A stretch of 64,000 bases of DNA, taken from NCBI GenBank assembly GCA_037783415.1, contig JAZGTN010000169.1, positions 1 to 64,000 of the forward strand, read 5' to 3'. Below, piece after piece: positions 10,555-23,715 of this stretch. Source of the DNA: Leptasterias polaris (Eukaryota; Echinodermata; Asteroidea; Forcipulatida; Asteriidae). Numbering within the stretch: the stretch's first letter is position 1; each line of letters starts with the position of its first letter. A program made the translations under genes and the position numbers. Under the pieces are notes generated by a model. It worked only from the letters and a program-made list of their open reading frames with translations. It was not told the origin of the DNA and ran no database searches.

Positions 10555-10945
10555 TCCAGTCTAGTTCTTAGTAACTAGCGAATTGGAATGAATGTACCCT
10601 TCAAATAACCAATGATGTACCATACATTTATGATGTTTCTTGACAACTAGAGGATTGGAATGAATGTACTCTATCAATAACAATGATGTATCATCCCTTT
10701 ATGATAATTATGATCTTGAGAGCTAGATGATTGGAATGAATGCACTCTTGGAAGAGCACATTCACTCCAATCTTATAGTTTTCAAACAAATATCATAAAG
10801 GGATGGTACGTCATTGTTACTGGAAGAGTACAGTCATTCTCACCTTTAATGTTATCAAGAAACATATCATAAAGGGATGGTAGTTGGTTACTGGAAGAGT
10901 TCATTCATTCAAATCCAATCATCTAGTTATCAAGAAATATCATAA
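10555..10945. mobile_element. Foldback-type element with tandem-repeat arms
   Basis: The left arm has three roughly 80-bp repeats, each containing 'gattggaatgaatg', '.actct', 'caatgatgtaycat' and 'tttatgat'. The right arm has the same words in reverse complement ('cataaagggatggta', 'ctggaagagtaca', 'cattcactccaatc'). The centre is near 10750 ('cactcttggaagagcaca'). Long inverted repeats built from internal tandem repeats are the mark of foldback elements. Confidence 0.7.
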
Positions 10946-11126
10946 AAAGGAATTTGTGCATTCAATATAATATTTCATAAGAAGCAGCATCAAGGGTTGG
11001 TGTATTGTTGGTTTTTAGAAAAGTACATCAACCTTATTGTATGAAACCAAACAAACCTGTAAATGCTATGCAAAGGAATAGGTCTCAAAATTCAAAAAGT
11101 AGCTCCACACCTTGCAGGAAAATACT

Positions 11127-11198
11127 GACTGTTGAAGCGCCTTGAGCGTCACTGAGTGACGGATATGAGCGCTATATAAGAAGCCACTATTATTATTA
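11127..11198 (+). mobile_element. SINE 3' fragment with (TTA)n tail
   Basis: 'gagcgctatataagaagcc' followed by (TTA)n, the 3' end of the SINE family seen at 2581 and 51630, here in plus orientation. The Helentron-like array starts inside this tail and (TTA)n resumes at 45252. Confidence 0.65.
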
Positions 11199-14100
11199 GG
11201 TGTTCGGTCCACAGACCGAACAACTCCTTGTTTTTGTTCGGTTTTTTTTTTTTTTTTTTTTTTTTCTTTGTTTTGCTTAATCTTCTGATAGTCGTTTGTC
11301 CGCAGAAAAAAACATACTTGCAAACCTTTGATCAACTTGAAACTTAATGTGACATTAGAACATAAAGAGCAGAAGACGTGTGAGCAATGACGTCATGATG
11401 ACGTCATCGGGTGTCAAATTACAAGCCATTTAAGGTCAAAAAAGTGCCCTCATGCCAATGCCTGTATGTTTCTGAATAGGAAAGCTATAATATTCATATT
11501 TAAACATTATGATAGATCAAGACACGGGCAACATTTGAAAAGTTAACGCCAAATTCACATGACCTTTACTTCCGGTCGTAACGGAAGGTCAAAGTTTGCC
11601 TTTCTGCAATTCTTAACCAAAAAACATTTCCTGCCCAAATTATTCACTTCTGTTTATCCGATCAACCTCAAATTTACACCATGTTAGAACCTTGATGAAA
11701 CCTCCATCAAGTTGTTGTGACGTCATGATTACGTCATCAGGTGTTGAAATACAGTAAATCAAAATTTAATATTTCAAAAAATCATAACTTAATCATTACT
11801 GAATGGATTGCTTCAATCAATACATCATCGGACAGGTCTTTTAAAACTCAACAAATGCTACACAAAGAGTTATCCCGGTTGTTCTTGACTTCCCGCTGAA
11901 AATGTAAGTTGAACATTACGTTAGTATTAGCCCGCAGGTCTGGTCATTCTGCTCCATTGACCACGCGTAATCTTGCATGTACATGTAAACAGTACACACA
12001 CTGCGCCATTGATCTTGGGTGCAAAGTCCACGAAGACTGCATTGCTGTGTCGTGATACGTTATCCATGGTGGCTGTGTCGTGATACGTTATCGATGGTGG
12101 CGCTATACCAAGTTAATGGTCCTTTGTTACTGCACTCGTCGATAAATGCAACCATCCTTCGGAAATCTACGATGTTCGACGGTGGTGCAATGAATAGCTC
12201 ATTGCATAACCTTCGTGTTAGCCATTTGTTGGCTTGGTGGTGAATATCAACTGAACGAGTGTATTTTGCTGAACTGTTTTGGTGATTCACTGATTTGAAT
12301 AACTTTTGATAACTGAGAAAATGCAATCGGAAAAAGGTCAACATAACTTTGACTCTGATCAACAACGGTTTTTATGCGAATCTAACTATTAGATCCTGTT
12401 GAATACTTCAAAGAATTACAATGTGACTAGCAAAATAAATTCAACATAAATTGCACATCGTGTAAACAGTAGGTTCTTATGCCCTTTTCATAATCATGAC
12501 AAATGATGTTGCTTCACACATAAGGTAGCAAGCATGCGTAGTTTGATAACATTAATTTTTGAATTGTTAGTCTTTTAATTTATCAGTTAAGCATGTTAAG
12601 TTTGTGACTATTTACATGAAAATTGTTATACATGTGTATCTAAACTACTTTATGGAGACTCATACAGCAACGATATCACTTTCCCCCGTGTACACTAAAA
12701 GTATAAAAGTAATAGGTTTGCAAACGACTTTTTTTTGAAAATTAAAAAACTTTCAATATAAATCTGCTTACGCATTTTAGTAACATAACAGTGCCCCATA
12801 CCCGAACAAAGGGTACTGAATACTTATTGTTTTATACACTGGAACAAATCAAGTTTTTCATAGATCTATTAGAGAAATTGGCCTTTAATCTTAATCCATT
12901 GCCTAACGCAGAATGACATACCCCCTCGCGACTGGCAACGGTGGGTAGCTAGCCAGTCAAGGCACTTGTTACAGACCAACGTGGCACAACGATAGTTGTT
13001 TACTATCAGTGCCATGTGGGCGTAACGAGAGTTTCCATTCATGTTTTACTTACAACGCAAGTGCAATCTTATCAATGGCGTACTTACTACTACGTACTAG
13101 CATTAACATGATTTCCGCTAAGATTCGACGTCTAATTGTTCCCCTACTTGCCCTTCTCATGGCTTTATTATCAATATGGAATTGAAGACGAAGTTTCACT
13201 GAGATGACCACCTGCTTCAGTGATTCGTATGATATTTAATTATGTGGGAAAATGCAAGCAGGAAAAGACGAACAATGGTAATATGTTTTGATCATACACC
13301 GAGAAGGAAGGATGTGTCATCGGATCGTAATGGGTGTTTCAGACCCTCGTCACGGCATGTGTTTACCTTGCTACACGGGACTAACTTCGGTAAGTTTTCC
13401 GTGTGAACATCATTGCTTTTCAAAATGATTCTTTTATTTGATGCACAATTACGTTATAAAGTTTATCCTGTATCATCAAGTGGTGACCGTTGGTGAAATG
13501 TTTTTAAAACTAAGGAACGTTTAATATGAACGTCGAAGAGATAGAGTTGGGCAATGGGGGATTGGTATGAATGTTGGCTATGTCACTATAGTCAGAAAAT
13601 GGTCAGACTGATGAATGTTTTCCGTCAACTTTGTATAGCGACATACTTATTTGAAAACCCTTCGATAAAGTTTCCCCTAATAAGGTTTCGTTTATAAGTT
13701 GTTCACATCAAAAACAGGATGTGCACCTTCCACTCATTTTTTTTGGCGTAATTTCCTTACTCTGATATGTTGTATTGTTATGAGCCCTCGAACAGGTTGG
13801 TCCTGGAGAGAGCGCAATATAAATTCAATAAATTATTATTATTATTATAAAATCATGAAATGTTGTAAGTCTTGAATTTTATTTATTTGAGCAGTTTCAG
13901 CTTGACTTAATTTGCTTTGAGTCATACTTTGTTTATTGTTTTTTCTTCTTCAGAATATACAACACATCAGTACCCGAATGTTCTCCAGTGAAAAAAATCA
14001 TACTCGTTGCTGTGTTGAATTCCCTAATTTCTTGCTGAATGTATGATGATGCACCATACAGGTAGAAATAGTTATTAACTCGTTAAAACTATTTTATTAG

Positions 14101-15004
14101 TTAAAATTCACGAGAGGCTTAAATTTGCCGTCTTTATGACTTGCCTTTATCTTGCATAATTATTAAAAACATGTGTTTTTTATTTCAATATTATAAATTT
14201 AACAAACCGTTCTGTATGAAGACTAATGTCTAAAAATCAAGCAAGCTATTTTTTAAAATGCAACCAATAGCTCATTGTATGCTCGACTTGTTTTAACAAT
14301 CAAAGTATCATGCACCGATACATAATGAGAAGCCAAATCACAGTATTTGAAAACCTGTTAAAACTTCTAAGAATTGTAATTTAATAATGTCAACATGATT
14401 TGCATAGTCGGATTTATTATAAAGAATCAATATCCATTGGAAAATAAATAAACTTCTGTGAGTGGCATACATGATAGTTGTACTTGTGAGTAATTCAAAG
14501 GCTCGTTTTAAGATATGCAACCAAAACGAAAGGAAATTCGAAAAATGTATGCTGCTCTGTATGAAAGGACAATATTGACCCTCTGCCCTTTCAAATAAAT
14601 TAAATAATGTACTCTTCGTTTTTCACTTACAATTTAAAGCACATAATTAAATACCAATGTCTCGATAAGAACTTATCTAACGTCATGACGTCATCAGTTT
14701 TCAAATGTAGGATAAGGATAAGGATAAGGATCATTTTTTTTAGCAACCAAAATAGGGTTGGATTCGTTAATTTGGCTTTAACAAAAGATTATTATTTTTT
14801 TAAATTCATATTGTGAGGTGCATTAATTTCCTGTGTAAACTAACGTTCAATCAACGAAGATTTACACTTTACTTTCCTTGAAATTTCAAAAGCTATCAAC
14901 AATGTTTTCAGCGATTCAATGATATAGCTAACGCATTAAAACAGCACTGAGCCCAGCGAGAACCCGAACACCTAGAGTTTGTTTTACAAACTCTAAATCT
15001 CTAG
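11196..15004 (+). mobile_element. Array unit U1 (A/B chimera)
   Basis: Starts TTAGGTGTTCGG with the palindrome and a long poly-T (about 11240-11264). Type A sequence runs to about 12805, then jumps at 'cccgaaca|aagggtactg' into type B body. Ends with hairpin 14973-14995 and CTAG 15001-15004. Bases 11274-14437 are almost identical to 28876-32035. Contains two TGACGTCA palindromes at 11388-11395 and 11399-11406. Confidence 0.7.
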
Positions 15005-15613
15005 TGGATTTTTGAGTTTGTTCGCCCACCTCAAAAATACACGCATCGTTGTCCACAGACTTTGACATCTTTCCCAAACTCGCACGGTCATGAAACTTGG
15101 CAACAATATTACACCTGATGATTAGATAAAACAGAAATTTCGACAACATAATGACGTCACCCAATGAATTATTGGGTAATTAAATGTAAATAATTTAATC
15201 AAATTTTGAGTCTTTGGTTTAACAACCATGCAGAACTCGCAAACTAAGAAAGATAAATTCGTTGTTTTTTCTTGAAAACAAAGGGTACTGAATACTTATT
15301 GTTTTATACACTGGAACAAATCAAGTTTTTCATAGATCTATTAGAGAAATTGGCCTTTAATCTTAATCCATTGCCTAACGCAGAATGACATACCCCCTCG
15401 CGACTGGCAACGGTGGGTAGCTAGCCAGTCAAGGCACTTGTTACAGACCAACGTGGCACAACGGTAGTTGTTTACTATCAGTGCCATGTGGGCGTAACGA
15501 GAGTTTCCATTCATGTTTTACTTATAAATCTGCTTACGCATTTTAGTAACATAACAGTGCCCCATCGATACCCGAACACCTAGTGTTTGTTCTCACAAAC
15601 ACTAAATCTCTAG
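15005..15613 (+). mobile_element. Array unit U2 (short B/A deletion form)
   Basis: Begins TGGATTTTTGAG (type B start) and is fused at about 15525 ('gttttactta|taaatctgc') to the last 90 bp of a type A unit. Ends CTAG 15610-15613. At 609 bp it is the shortest unit. Confidence 0.7.
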
Positions 15614-17229
15614 TTAGGTGTTCGGTCCACAGACCGAACAACTCCTTGTTTTTGTTCGGTTTTTTTCTTTTTTTTTCTTTGTTTTGCTTAATCTTCTGAT
15701 AGTCGTTTGTCCGCAGAAAAAAACATACTTGCAAACCTTTGATCAACTTGAAACTTAATGTGACATTAGAACATAAAGAGCAGAAGACGTGTGAGCAATG
15801 ACGTCATGATGACGTCATCGGGTGTCAAATTACAAGCCATTTAAGGTCAAAAAAGTGCCCTCATGCCAATGCCTGTATGTTTCTGAATAGGAAAGCTATA
15901 GTATTCATATTTAAACATTATGATAGATCAAGACACGGGCAACATTTGAAAAGTTAACGCCAAATTCACATGACCTTTACTTCCGGTCGTAACGGAAGGT
16001 CAAAGTTTGCCTTTCTGCAATTCTTAACCAACAAACATTTCCTGCCCAAATTCTTCACTTCTGTTTATCCGATCAACCTCAAATTTACACCATGTTAGAA
16101 CCTTGATGAAACCTCCATCAAGTTGTTGTGACGTCATGATTACGTCATCAGGTGTTGAAATACAGTAAATCAAAATTTAATATTTCAAAAAATCATAACT
16201 TAATCATTACTGAATGGATTGCTTCAATCAATACATCATCGGACAGGTCTTTTAAAACTCAACAAATGCTACACAAAGAGTTATCCCGGTTGTTCTTGAC
16301 TTCCCGCTGAAAATGTAAGTTGAACATTACGTTAGTATTAGCCCGCAGGGCTGGTCATTCTGCTCCATTAACCACGCGTAATCTTGCATGTACATGTAGG
16401 GCCTAAACGGTACACACACTGCGCCATTGATCTTAGGTGCAAAGTCCACGAAGACTGCATTGCTGTGTGTGATACGTTATCCATGGTGGCGCTATACCAA
16501 GTTAATGGTCCTTTGTTACTGCACTCGTCGATAAATGCAACCATCCTTCGGAACGATGTTCGACGGTGGTCCAATGAATAGCTCATTGCATAACCTTCGT
16601 GTTAGCCTTTTGTTGGCTTGGTGGTAAATATCAACTGAACGAGTGTATTTTGCTGAACTGTTTTGGTGATTTTGAATAACTTTTGATAACTGAGAAAATG
16701 CAATCGGAAAAGGGTCAACATAACTTTGACTCTGATCAACAACGGTTTTTATGCGAATCTAACTTTTAGATCCTGTTGAATACTTCAAAGAAATACAATG
16801 TGACTAGCAAAATAAATTCAACATAAATTGCACATCGTGTAAACAGTAGGTTCTTATGCCCTTTTCATAATCATGACAAATGATGTTGCTTCACACATAA
16901 GGTAGCAAGCATGCGTAGTTTGATAACATTTATTTTTGAATTGTTAGTGATAGTCTTTTAATTTATCAGTTAAGCATGTTAAGTTTGTGACTATTTACAT
17001 GAAAATTGTTATACATGTGTATCTAAACTACTTTATGGAGACGCATACAGCAACGATATCACTTTCCCCCGTGTACACTAAAAGTATACAAGTAATAGGT
17101 TTGCAAACGACTTTTTTTTGAAAATTAAAAACTTTCAATATAAATCTGCTTACGCATTTTAGTAACATAACAGTGCCCCATCGAAACCCGAACACCTAGT
17201 GTTTGTTCTCACAAACACTAAATCTCTAG
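15614..17229 (+). mobile_element. Array unit U3 (type A)
   Basis: Complete type A unit of 1616 bp from TTAGGTGTTCGG to CTAG. Lacks the 33-bp internal duplication ('gtcgtgatacgttat') seen in U1 and U8. Its 3' 1.3 kb matches the end of U12 (43905-45251). Confidence 0.75.
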
Positions 17230-19163
17230 TGGATTTTTGAGTTTGTTCGCCCCCCTCAAAAATACACGCATCGTTGTCCGCAGACTTTGACATATTTCCC
17301 AAACTCGCACGGTCATAAAACTTGGCAACAATATTACACCTGATGATTAGATAAAACATAAATGTTGACAACATAATGACGTCACCCAATGAGTTATTGG
17401 GTAATTAAATGTAATTTATTTAATCAAATTTTGAGTTTTTGGTTTAACAACCAGAACTCACAAAATAAAAACGATATAATCGTTGTTATTTCTTGAAAAG
17501 AAAGGGTATTGAATACTTTTCGTTTAATACTTTGGAACGAATCAAGTTAGACAAAGATTTATGAGAGAATTTGGTTTTTTTTTTTTTAAACGTTTAAATC
17601 TTAATCAATTGCCTAACGCAGCATACACGCCACCGGTCAACGCACTTACAACGTAAAGCAATCTTATCAATGGCGTACTAACAATAGTAACATTACAGAT
17701 CTGAATTCCACTCAGATTCGGCGTCTAATTGTTCCCCTTTTCGCCCTTCTCATGAATTAATGATCAAATGGAATTAAAGACGAAGTTTCGCTGAGATGGC
17801 CACCTACCTCAGTGATTCGTATGACTTTTAATTATGTAAGAAAATGCAAGCAGAAAAAGACGGACATTGGTTGTGTTTTGATCACACACCGAGAAGAAGG
17901 GACGCGTCATCGGTTTGTGTAGGGTGTTTCAGACCCTCACACACGGTAGTCTTTATCGTCGCTGCACGGTGACTAGAAACGGTACGTTTCGTATGAACAT
18001 CATTGCTTTTTCAAAATGAGTCTTTTATTTAATGCACAATTATGTTATAAAGTTTATCCTGTATTATCAAGTTGTGACGTTGGTGAGATGTTTTTAAAAC
18101 TAAGAAGCATTTAGTATGATCGTCGCAGAGGTAGAATTAGGCAATGGGGGATTGCTATGGTTGTTGGCTGTGTCACTATAGTCGCAGAGAATGGTTCGAC
18201 TAATAAATGTTTTTCGTCAACTTTTTTATTATGACATGCATATTTAAAGACCCTTCGATGGAGGTTTTCCTAAAAATAGTACTTAACTCATTATGTTATT
18301 AGTATAAATTCACGAGATGCTTAGACTTGCCGTCCTCATGCTTTGCCTTTGTCTTGCATAATGATCCTAAACAAGTGTCTTTCATTTTAATATTCTAAAT
18401 TTAACCAAACCGTTCTGTAGGAAAATCACTGTCTAAAAATCAAACAAGCTAATTTAAAACATGCAACCGATAGCTCATAATACTTGACTAATTTTAATGA
18501 CATCTTCATCAGTGCATATGTTTTGAACAATTAATGATTCATGCACCGATACTTAATGAGTATCCAACTCACTGTAAAAAGTTTCAGAATTGTAACTTAA
18601 TAATTTCAACATAAATATCATCTAATGTGGTTTTTTAATCAAAAAAGAATCGATATCCATTGACAAATAAATACACTTCAGTGAATGACATATATAATAG
18701 TTGAACGTGTGGGTCATTCAAAGGATTGTTTCAACATCTGCTGCCAAGATGAAGGGGAAAATGTTCCTCTGCTGTATGACTATGAAATGACAATGGACCT
18801 TTTGCTCTTTCAAATAATTTAAATAATGTACTCTTTCGCAGATTTTTTTTTTGTAAGTTAATCTTTGTTTTTCACTTGGCACATATTTAAATATCTATGT
18901 CTCGATAAAAACATTTGTAACTTCATAATGATGTCATCAGTTTTCAAATCTGGCTAAACAAAAGTTTGTTATTTATAAAATTTCATATCTTGAGTAGCTT
19001 TTATTTCCTGTGTAAGAAGATTTACACTTTACTTTCTTTAAAATTTACAAGCTATCAACAATGTTTTCAGCGATTCAATGATATAGCTAACGCATTAAAA
19101 CAGCACTGAGCCTAGCGAGAACCCGAACACCTAGAGTTTGTTTTACAAACTCTAAATCTCTAG
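17230..19163 (+). mobile_element. Array unit U4 (type B)
   Basis: Complete type B unit of 1934 bp. The start TGGATTTTTGAG...CTCAAAAATA forms a 9-bp hairpin. The 3' end has hairpin AGAGTTTGT/ACAAACTCT and CTAG. Very similar to U6. Confidence 0.75.
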
Positions 19164-20780
19164 TGGATTTTTGAGTTTGTTCGCCCACCTCAAAAATACA
19201 CGCATCGTTGTCCGCAGACTTTGACATCTTTCCCAAACTCGCACGGTCATAAAACTTGGCAACAATATTACACCCGATGATTAGATAAAACAGAAATTTC
19301 GACAACATAATGACGTCACCCAATGAATTAAATGTAAATAATTTAATCAAATTTTGAGTCTTTGGTTTAACAACCATGCAGAACTCGCAAACTAAGAACG
19401 ATAAATTCGTTGTTATTTCTTGAAAACAAAGGGTACTGAATACTTATTGTTTTATACACTGGAACAAATCAAGTTTTTCATAGATCTATTAGAGAAATTG
19501 CCCTTTAATCTTAATCCATTGCCTAACGCAGAATGACATACCCCCTCGCGACTGGCAACGGTGGGTAGCTAGCCAGTCAAGGCACAATTGTTACAGACCA
19601 ACGTGGCACAACGGTAGTTGTTTACTATCGGTGCCATGTGGGCGTAACGAGAGTTTCCATTCATGTTTTACTTACAACGTAGTGCAATCTTATCAATGGC
19701 GTACTTACTACTACGTACTAGCATTAACATGATTTCCGCTAAGATTCGACGTCTAATTGTTCCCCTATTCGCCCTTCTCATGGCTTTATTATCAATATGG
19801 AATTGAAGACGAAGTTTCACTGAAATGACCACCTGCTTCAGTGATTCGTATGACTTTTAATTATGTGAGAAAATGCAAGCAGAAAAAGACGAACATTGGT
19901 TATGTTTTGATCATACACCGAGAAGGAAGGATGTGTCCTCGGATCGTGAGGGGTGTTTCAGACCCTCCTCACGGCATGTGTTTATCGTTTCTACGCGGGA
20001 CTAACTTCGGTAAGTTTTTGTGTGAACATCATTGCTTTTCAAAATGATTATTTTATTTAATGCACAATTACGTTATAAAGTTTATCCTGTATCATCAAGT
20101 GGTGACGTTGGTGAGATGTTTTAAAACTAAGGAACGTTTAGTATGAACATCGAAGAGATAGAGTTGGGCAATGGGGATTGGTATGATTGTTGGCTGTGTC
20201 ACTATATAGTCAGAAAATGGTCAGACTGAATGTTTTCCGTCAACTTTGTATTGCGACGTAATTATTTGAAAACTTTCGATAAAGTTTCCCCTAATAAGGT
20301 TTTGTTTATAGGTTGTTCACATCAAAAACAGGATGTGCACCTTCCACTAATTTTTTCTTGCGTAATTTCCTTACTCCGATATGTTGTATTGTTAAAATGC
20401 GCCCTCGAACAGGTTGGTCCTGGAGAGGGCGCAATTTACATTCAATAAATTATTATTATTATTATAAAATCATGAAATGTTGCAAGTGTTGAATTTTATT
20501 TATTTGAGCAGTTTCAGCTTGACTTAATTTGCTTTGAGTCATACTTTGTTTATTGTTGTTTTTCTTCTTCAGAATAAACAACACATCCAGTGAGGTGCAT
20601 TAATTTCCTGTGTAAACTAACGTACAATCAAAGAAGATGTACACTTTACTTTCCTTGAAATTTCAAAAGCTATCAACAAATGTTTTCAGCGATTCAATGA
20701 TATAGCTAACGCATTAACAGCACAGAGTCCAGCGAAAAGCCGAACACCTAGAGTTTGTTTTACAAACTCTAAATCTCTAG
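19164..20780 (+). mobile_element. Array unit U5 (type B, internal deletion)
   Basis: 1617 bp. Same start as U4 but a more U1-like body. It carries a SINE-like segment (20397-20465: 'ggtcctggagagggcgcaat' then (TTA)n) and loses about 400 bp before the common 3' end ('cacatcca|gtgaggtgca'). Confidence 0.7.
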
Positions 20781-23337
20781 TGGATTTTTGAGTTTGTTCG
20801 CCCCCTCAAAAATACACGCATCGTTGTCCGCAGACTTTGACATATTTCCCAAACTCGCACGGTCATAAAACTTGGCAACAATATTACACCTGATGATTAG
20901 ATAAAACATAAATGTTGACAACATAATGACGTCACCCAATGAGTTATTGGGTAATTAAATTTAATTTATTTAATCAAATTTTGAGTTTTTGGTTTAACAA
21001 CCAGAACTCACAAAATAAAAACGATATAATCGTTGTTATTTCTTGAAAAGAAAGGGTATTGAATACTTTTCGTTTAATACTTTGGAACGAATCAAGTTAG
21101 ACAAAGATTTATGAGAGAATTTGGTTTTTTTTTTTTTAAACGTTTAAATCTTAATCAATTGCCTAACGCAGCATACACGCCACCGGTCAACGCACTTACA
21201 ACGTAAAGCAATCTTATCAATGGCGTACTAACAATAGTAACATTACAGATCTGAATTCCACTCAGATTCGGCGTCTAATTGTTCCCCTTTTCGCCCTTCT
21301 CATGAATTAATGATCAAATGGAATTAAAGACGAAGTTTCGCTGAGATGGCCACCTACCTCAGTGATTCGTATGACTTTTAATTATGTAAGAAAATGCAAG
21401 CAGAAAAAGACGGACATTGGCTGTGTTTTGATCACACACCGAGAAGAAGGGACGCGTCATCGGTTTGTGTAGGGTGTTTCAGACCCTCACACACGGTAGT
21501 CTTTATCGTCGCTGCACGGTGACTAGAAACGGTACGTTTCGTATGAACATCATTGCTTTTCAAAATGAGTCTTTTATTTAATGCACAAGTATGTTATAAA
21601 GTTTATCCTGTATCATCAAGTTGTGACGTTGGTGAGATGTTTTTAAAACTAAGAAGCATTTAGTATGATCGTCGCAGAGGTAGAATTAGGCAATTGGGGA
21701 TTGGTATGGTTGTTGGCTGTGTCACTATAGTCAGAGAATGGTTCGACTAATAAATGTTTTTCGTCAACTTTGTATTATGACATGCATATTCGATGGAGGT
21801 TTTCCTAAAAATAGTACTTAACTCATTATGTTATTAGTATAAATTCACGAGATGCTTAGACTTGCCGTCCTCATGCTTTGCCTTTGTCTTGCATAATTAT
21901 CCTAAACAAGTGTCTTTCATTTTAATATTCTAAATTTAAAAACCGTTCTGTAGGAAAATCAATGTCTAAAAATCAAACAAGCTAATTTAAAACATGCAAC
22001 CGATAGCTCATAATACTTGACTAATTTTAATGACATCTTCATCAGTGCATATGTTTTGAACAATTAATGATTCATGCACCGATACCATGAGTATCCAACT
22101 CACTGTAAAAAGTTTCAGAATTGTAACTTAATAATGTCAACATAAATATCATCTAATGTGGTTTTTTAATCAAAAAAGAATCGATATCCATTGACAAATA
22201 AATAAACTTCAGCGAATGGCATATATAATAGTTGAACATGTGGGTCATTCAAAGGATTGTTTCAACATCTGCTGCCAAGATGAAGGGGAAAATGTTCCTC
22301 TGCTGTATGACTATGAAATGACAATGGACCTTTTGCTCTTTCAAATAATTTAAATAATGTACTCTTTCGCTGATTTATTTGTGTAAGTTAATCTTTGTTT
22401 TTCACTTGGCACATATTTAAATATCTATGTCTCGATAAAAACATTTGTAACTTCATAATGATGTCATCAGTTTTCAAATCTGGCTTAACAAAAGTTTGTT
22501 ATTTATAAAAGTTCATATCTTGAGTAGCTTTTATTTCCTGTGTAAGAAGATTTACACTTTACTTTCTTTAAAATTTACAAGCTATTGTGACTAGTGAGAT
22601 GTTGTGAGGTCACTGTATTAAATAGGTACGGGGAAACTGGCTTTGGAGTTCTCTCTTGAATCTGGTTCTTTATTGAATCTGTAAAATTGGTGAACAAGAT
22701 GTTGCTGAAGGTTCGGCCAATTTCAGAATCACGGTAAACTTAAGTTAAACAATAATTACAAATGTATAAATGGAAAATGAATTAAGCTTAAGTAACAATA
22801 AAACTCTCGGTCGCCACCTTGGCGAACCGCATATCTCATGTCAACCGTAGGGAAATTGATTAGAAATACACTAAATACTACAAATATATGTTGACTTAAA
22901 GAAACACTAGAATTCCCATACATTCCTTTGGTACTTAGGTAAGAGTTAAAAGATTTAAGAAATGATGCAAAGAGATATATAGAATAGTCAAGATTCATAC
23001 CTGTAAAATTGGTGAACAAGATGTTGCTGAAGGTTCGGCCAATTTCAGAATGACGCCCAGATTATTGAACGGCGGGAAATATACAAATTAGAACGTAGGG
23101 GGCGCTTCATAGATTTAAATGATAAAGAGATATTTACAACAACAAAAGGTTTGAAATGAATATGCAAAGTAGGAATATACCAAAGTTATACGGGGGTATT
23201 CTTCAAGTACACCTGGACCGTGACACTATCAACAATGTTTTCAGCGATTCAATGATATAGCTAACTTATTAAAACAGCACTGAGCCCAGCGAGAACCCGA
23301 ACACCTAGAGTTTGTTTTACAAACTCTATATCTCTAG
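20781..23337 (+). mobile_element. Array unit U6 (type B) interrupted by a TG...CA insertion
   Basis: Near copy of U4. After removal of the insertion at 22586-23225 and one target duplicate the unit is about 1.9 kb. Ends CTAG 23334-23337. Confidence 0.75.
22586..23225. mobile_element. Putative solo LTR 1
   Basis: A 640-bp insertion starting TGTGAC and ending GTGACA, flanked by a CTAT target duplication (22582-22585 and 23226-23229). U4 shows the empty site 'acaagctatcaacaatg' near 19049-19068. TG...CA ends with a 4-bp duplication fit an LTR retrotransposon. AATAAA lies at about 22797. An internal direct repeat of about 50 bp ('ggtgaacaagatgttgctga') recurs about 325 bp apart. The open frame inside (22756-23019) is incidental. 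A short DNA transposon is the alternative. Confidence 0.6.
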
Positions 23338-23715
23338 TTAGGTGTTCGGTCTACAGACCGAACAACTCTTTGTTATTGTTCGTTTTTTTTTTTTAGGTGT
23401 TCGGTCTACAGACCGAACAACTCTTTGTTATTGTTCGGTTTTTTTAGGTGTTCGGTCTACAGACCGAACAACTCTTTGTTATTGTTAGTTTTTTTTTTTT
23501 TTTAGGTGTTCGGTCTACAGACCGAACAACTCTTTGTTATTGTTCGGTTTTTATTTTTTTAGGTGTTCGGTCTACAGACCGAACAACTCTTTGTTATTGT
23601 GCGGTTTTTTTAGGTGTTCGGTCTAGACCGAACAACTCTTTGTTTTTGTTCGGTTTTTTTTTAGGTGTTCGGTCTACAGACCGAACAACTCTTTGTTATT
23701 GTTCGGTTTTTTCTT
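23338..23715 (+). repeat. Seven tandem copies of the unit's 5' terminus
   Basis: Copies start at about 23340, 23395, 23446, 23504, 23561, 23612 and 23663. Each is AGGTGTTCGGTCTACAG, then ACCGAACAACTCTTTG, then poly-T. The 10-bp palindrome TGTTCGGTCT/AGACCGAACA is kept in all but one (23612 lacks 'aca'). The open frame 23448-23822 with repeated L-G-V-R-S-T-D-R-T is a by-product. Confidence 0.85.

Noticed and set aside
12019..12365. Overlapping frames on both strands (repeated at 29621-29967) as a conserved gene
   Set aside because: They are identical only because the 3.1-kb array segment is duplicated; other units break the frames, and there is no recognisable motif.
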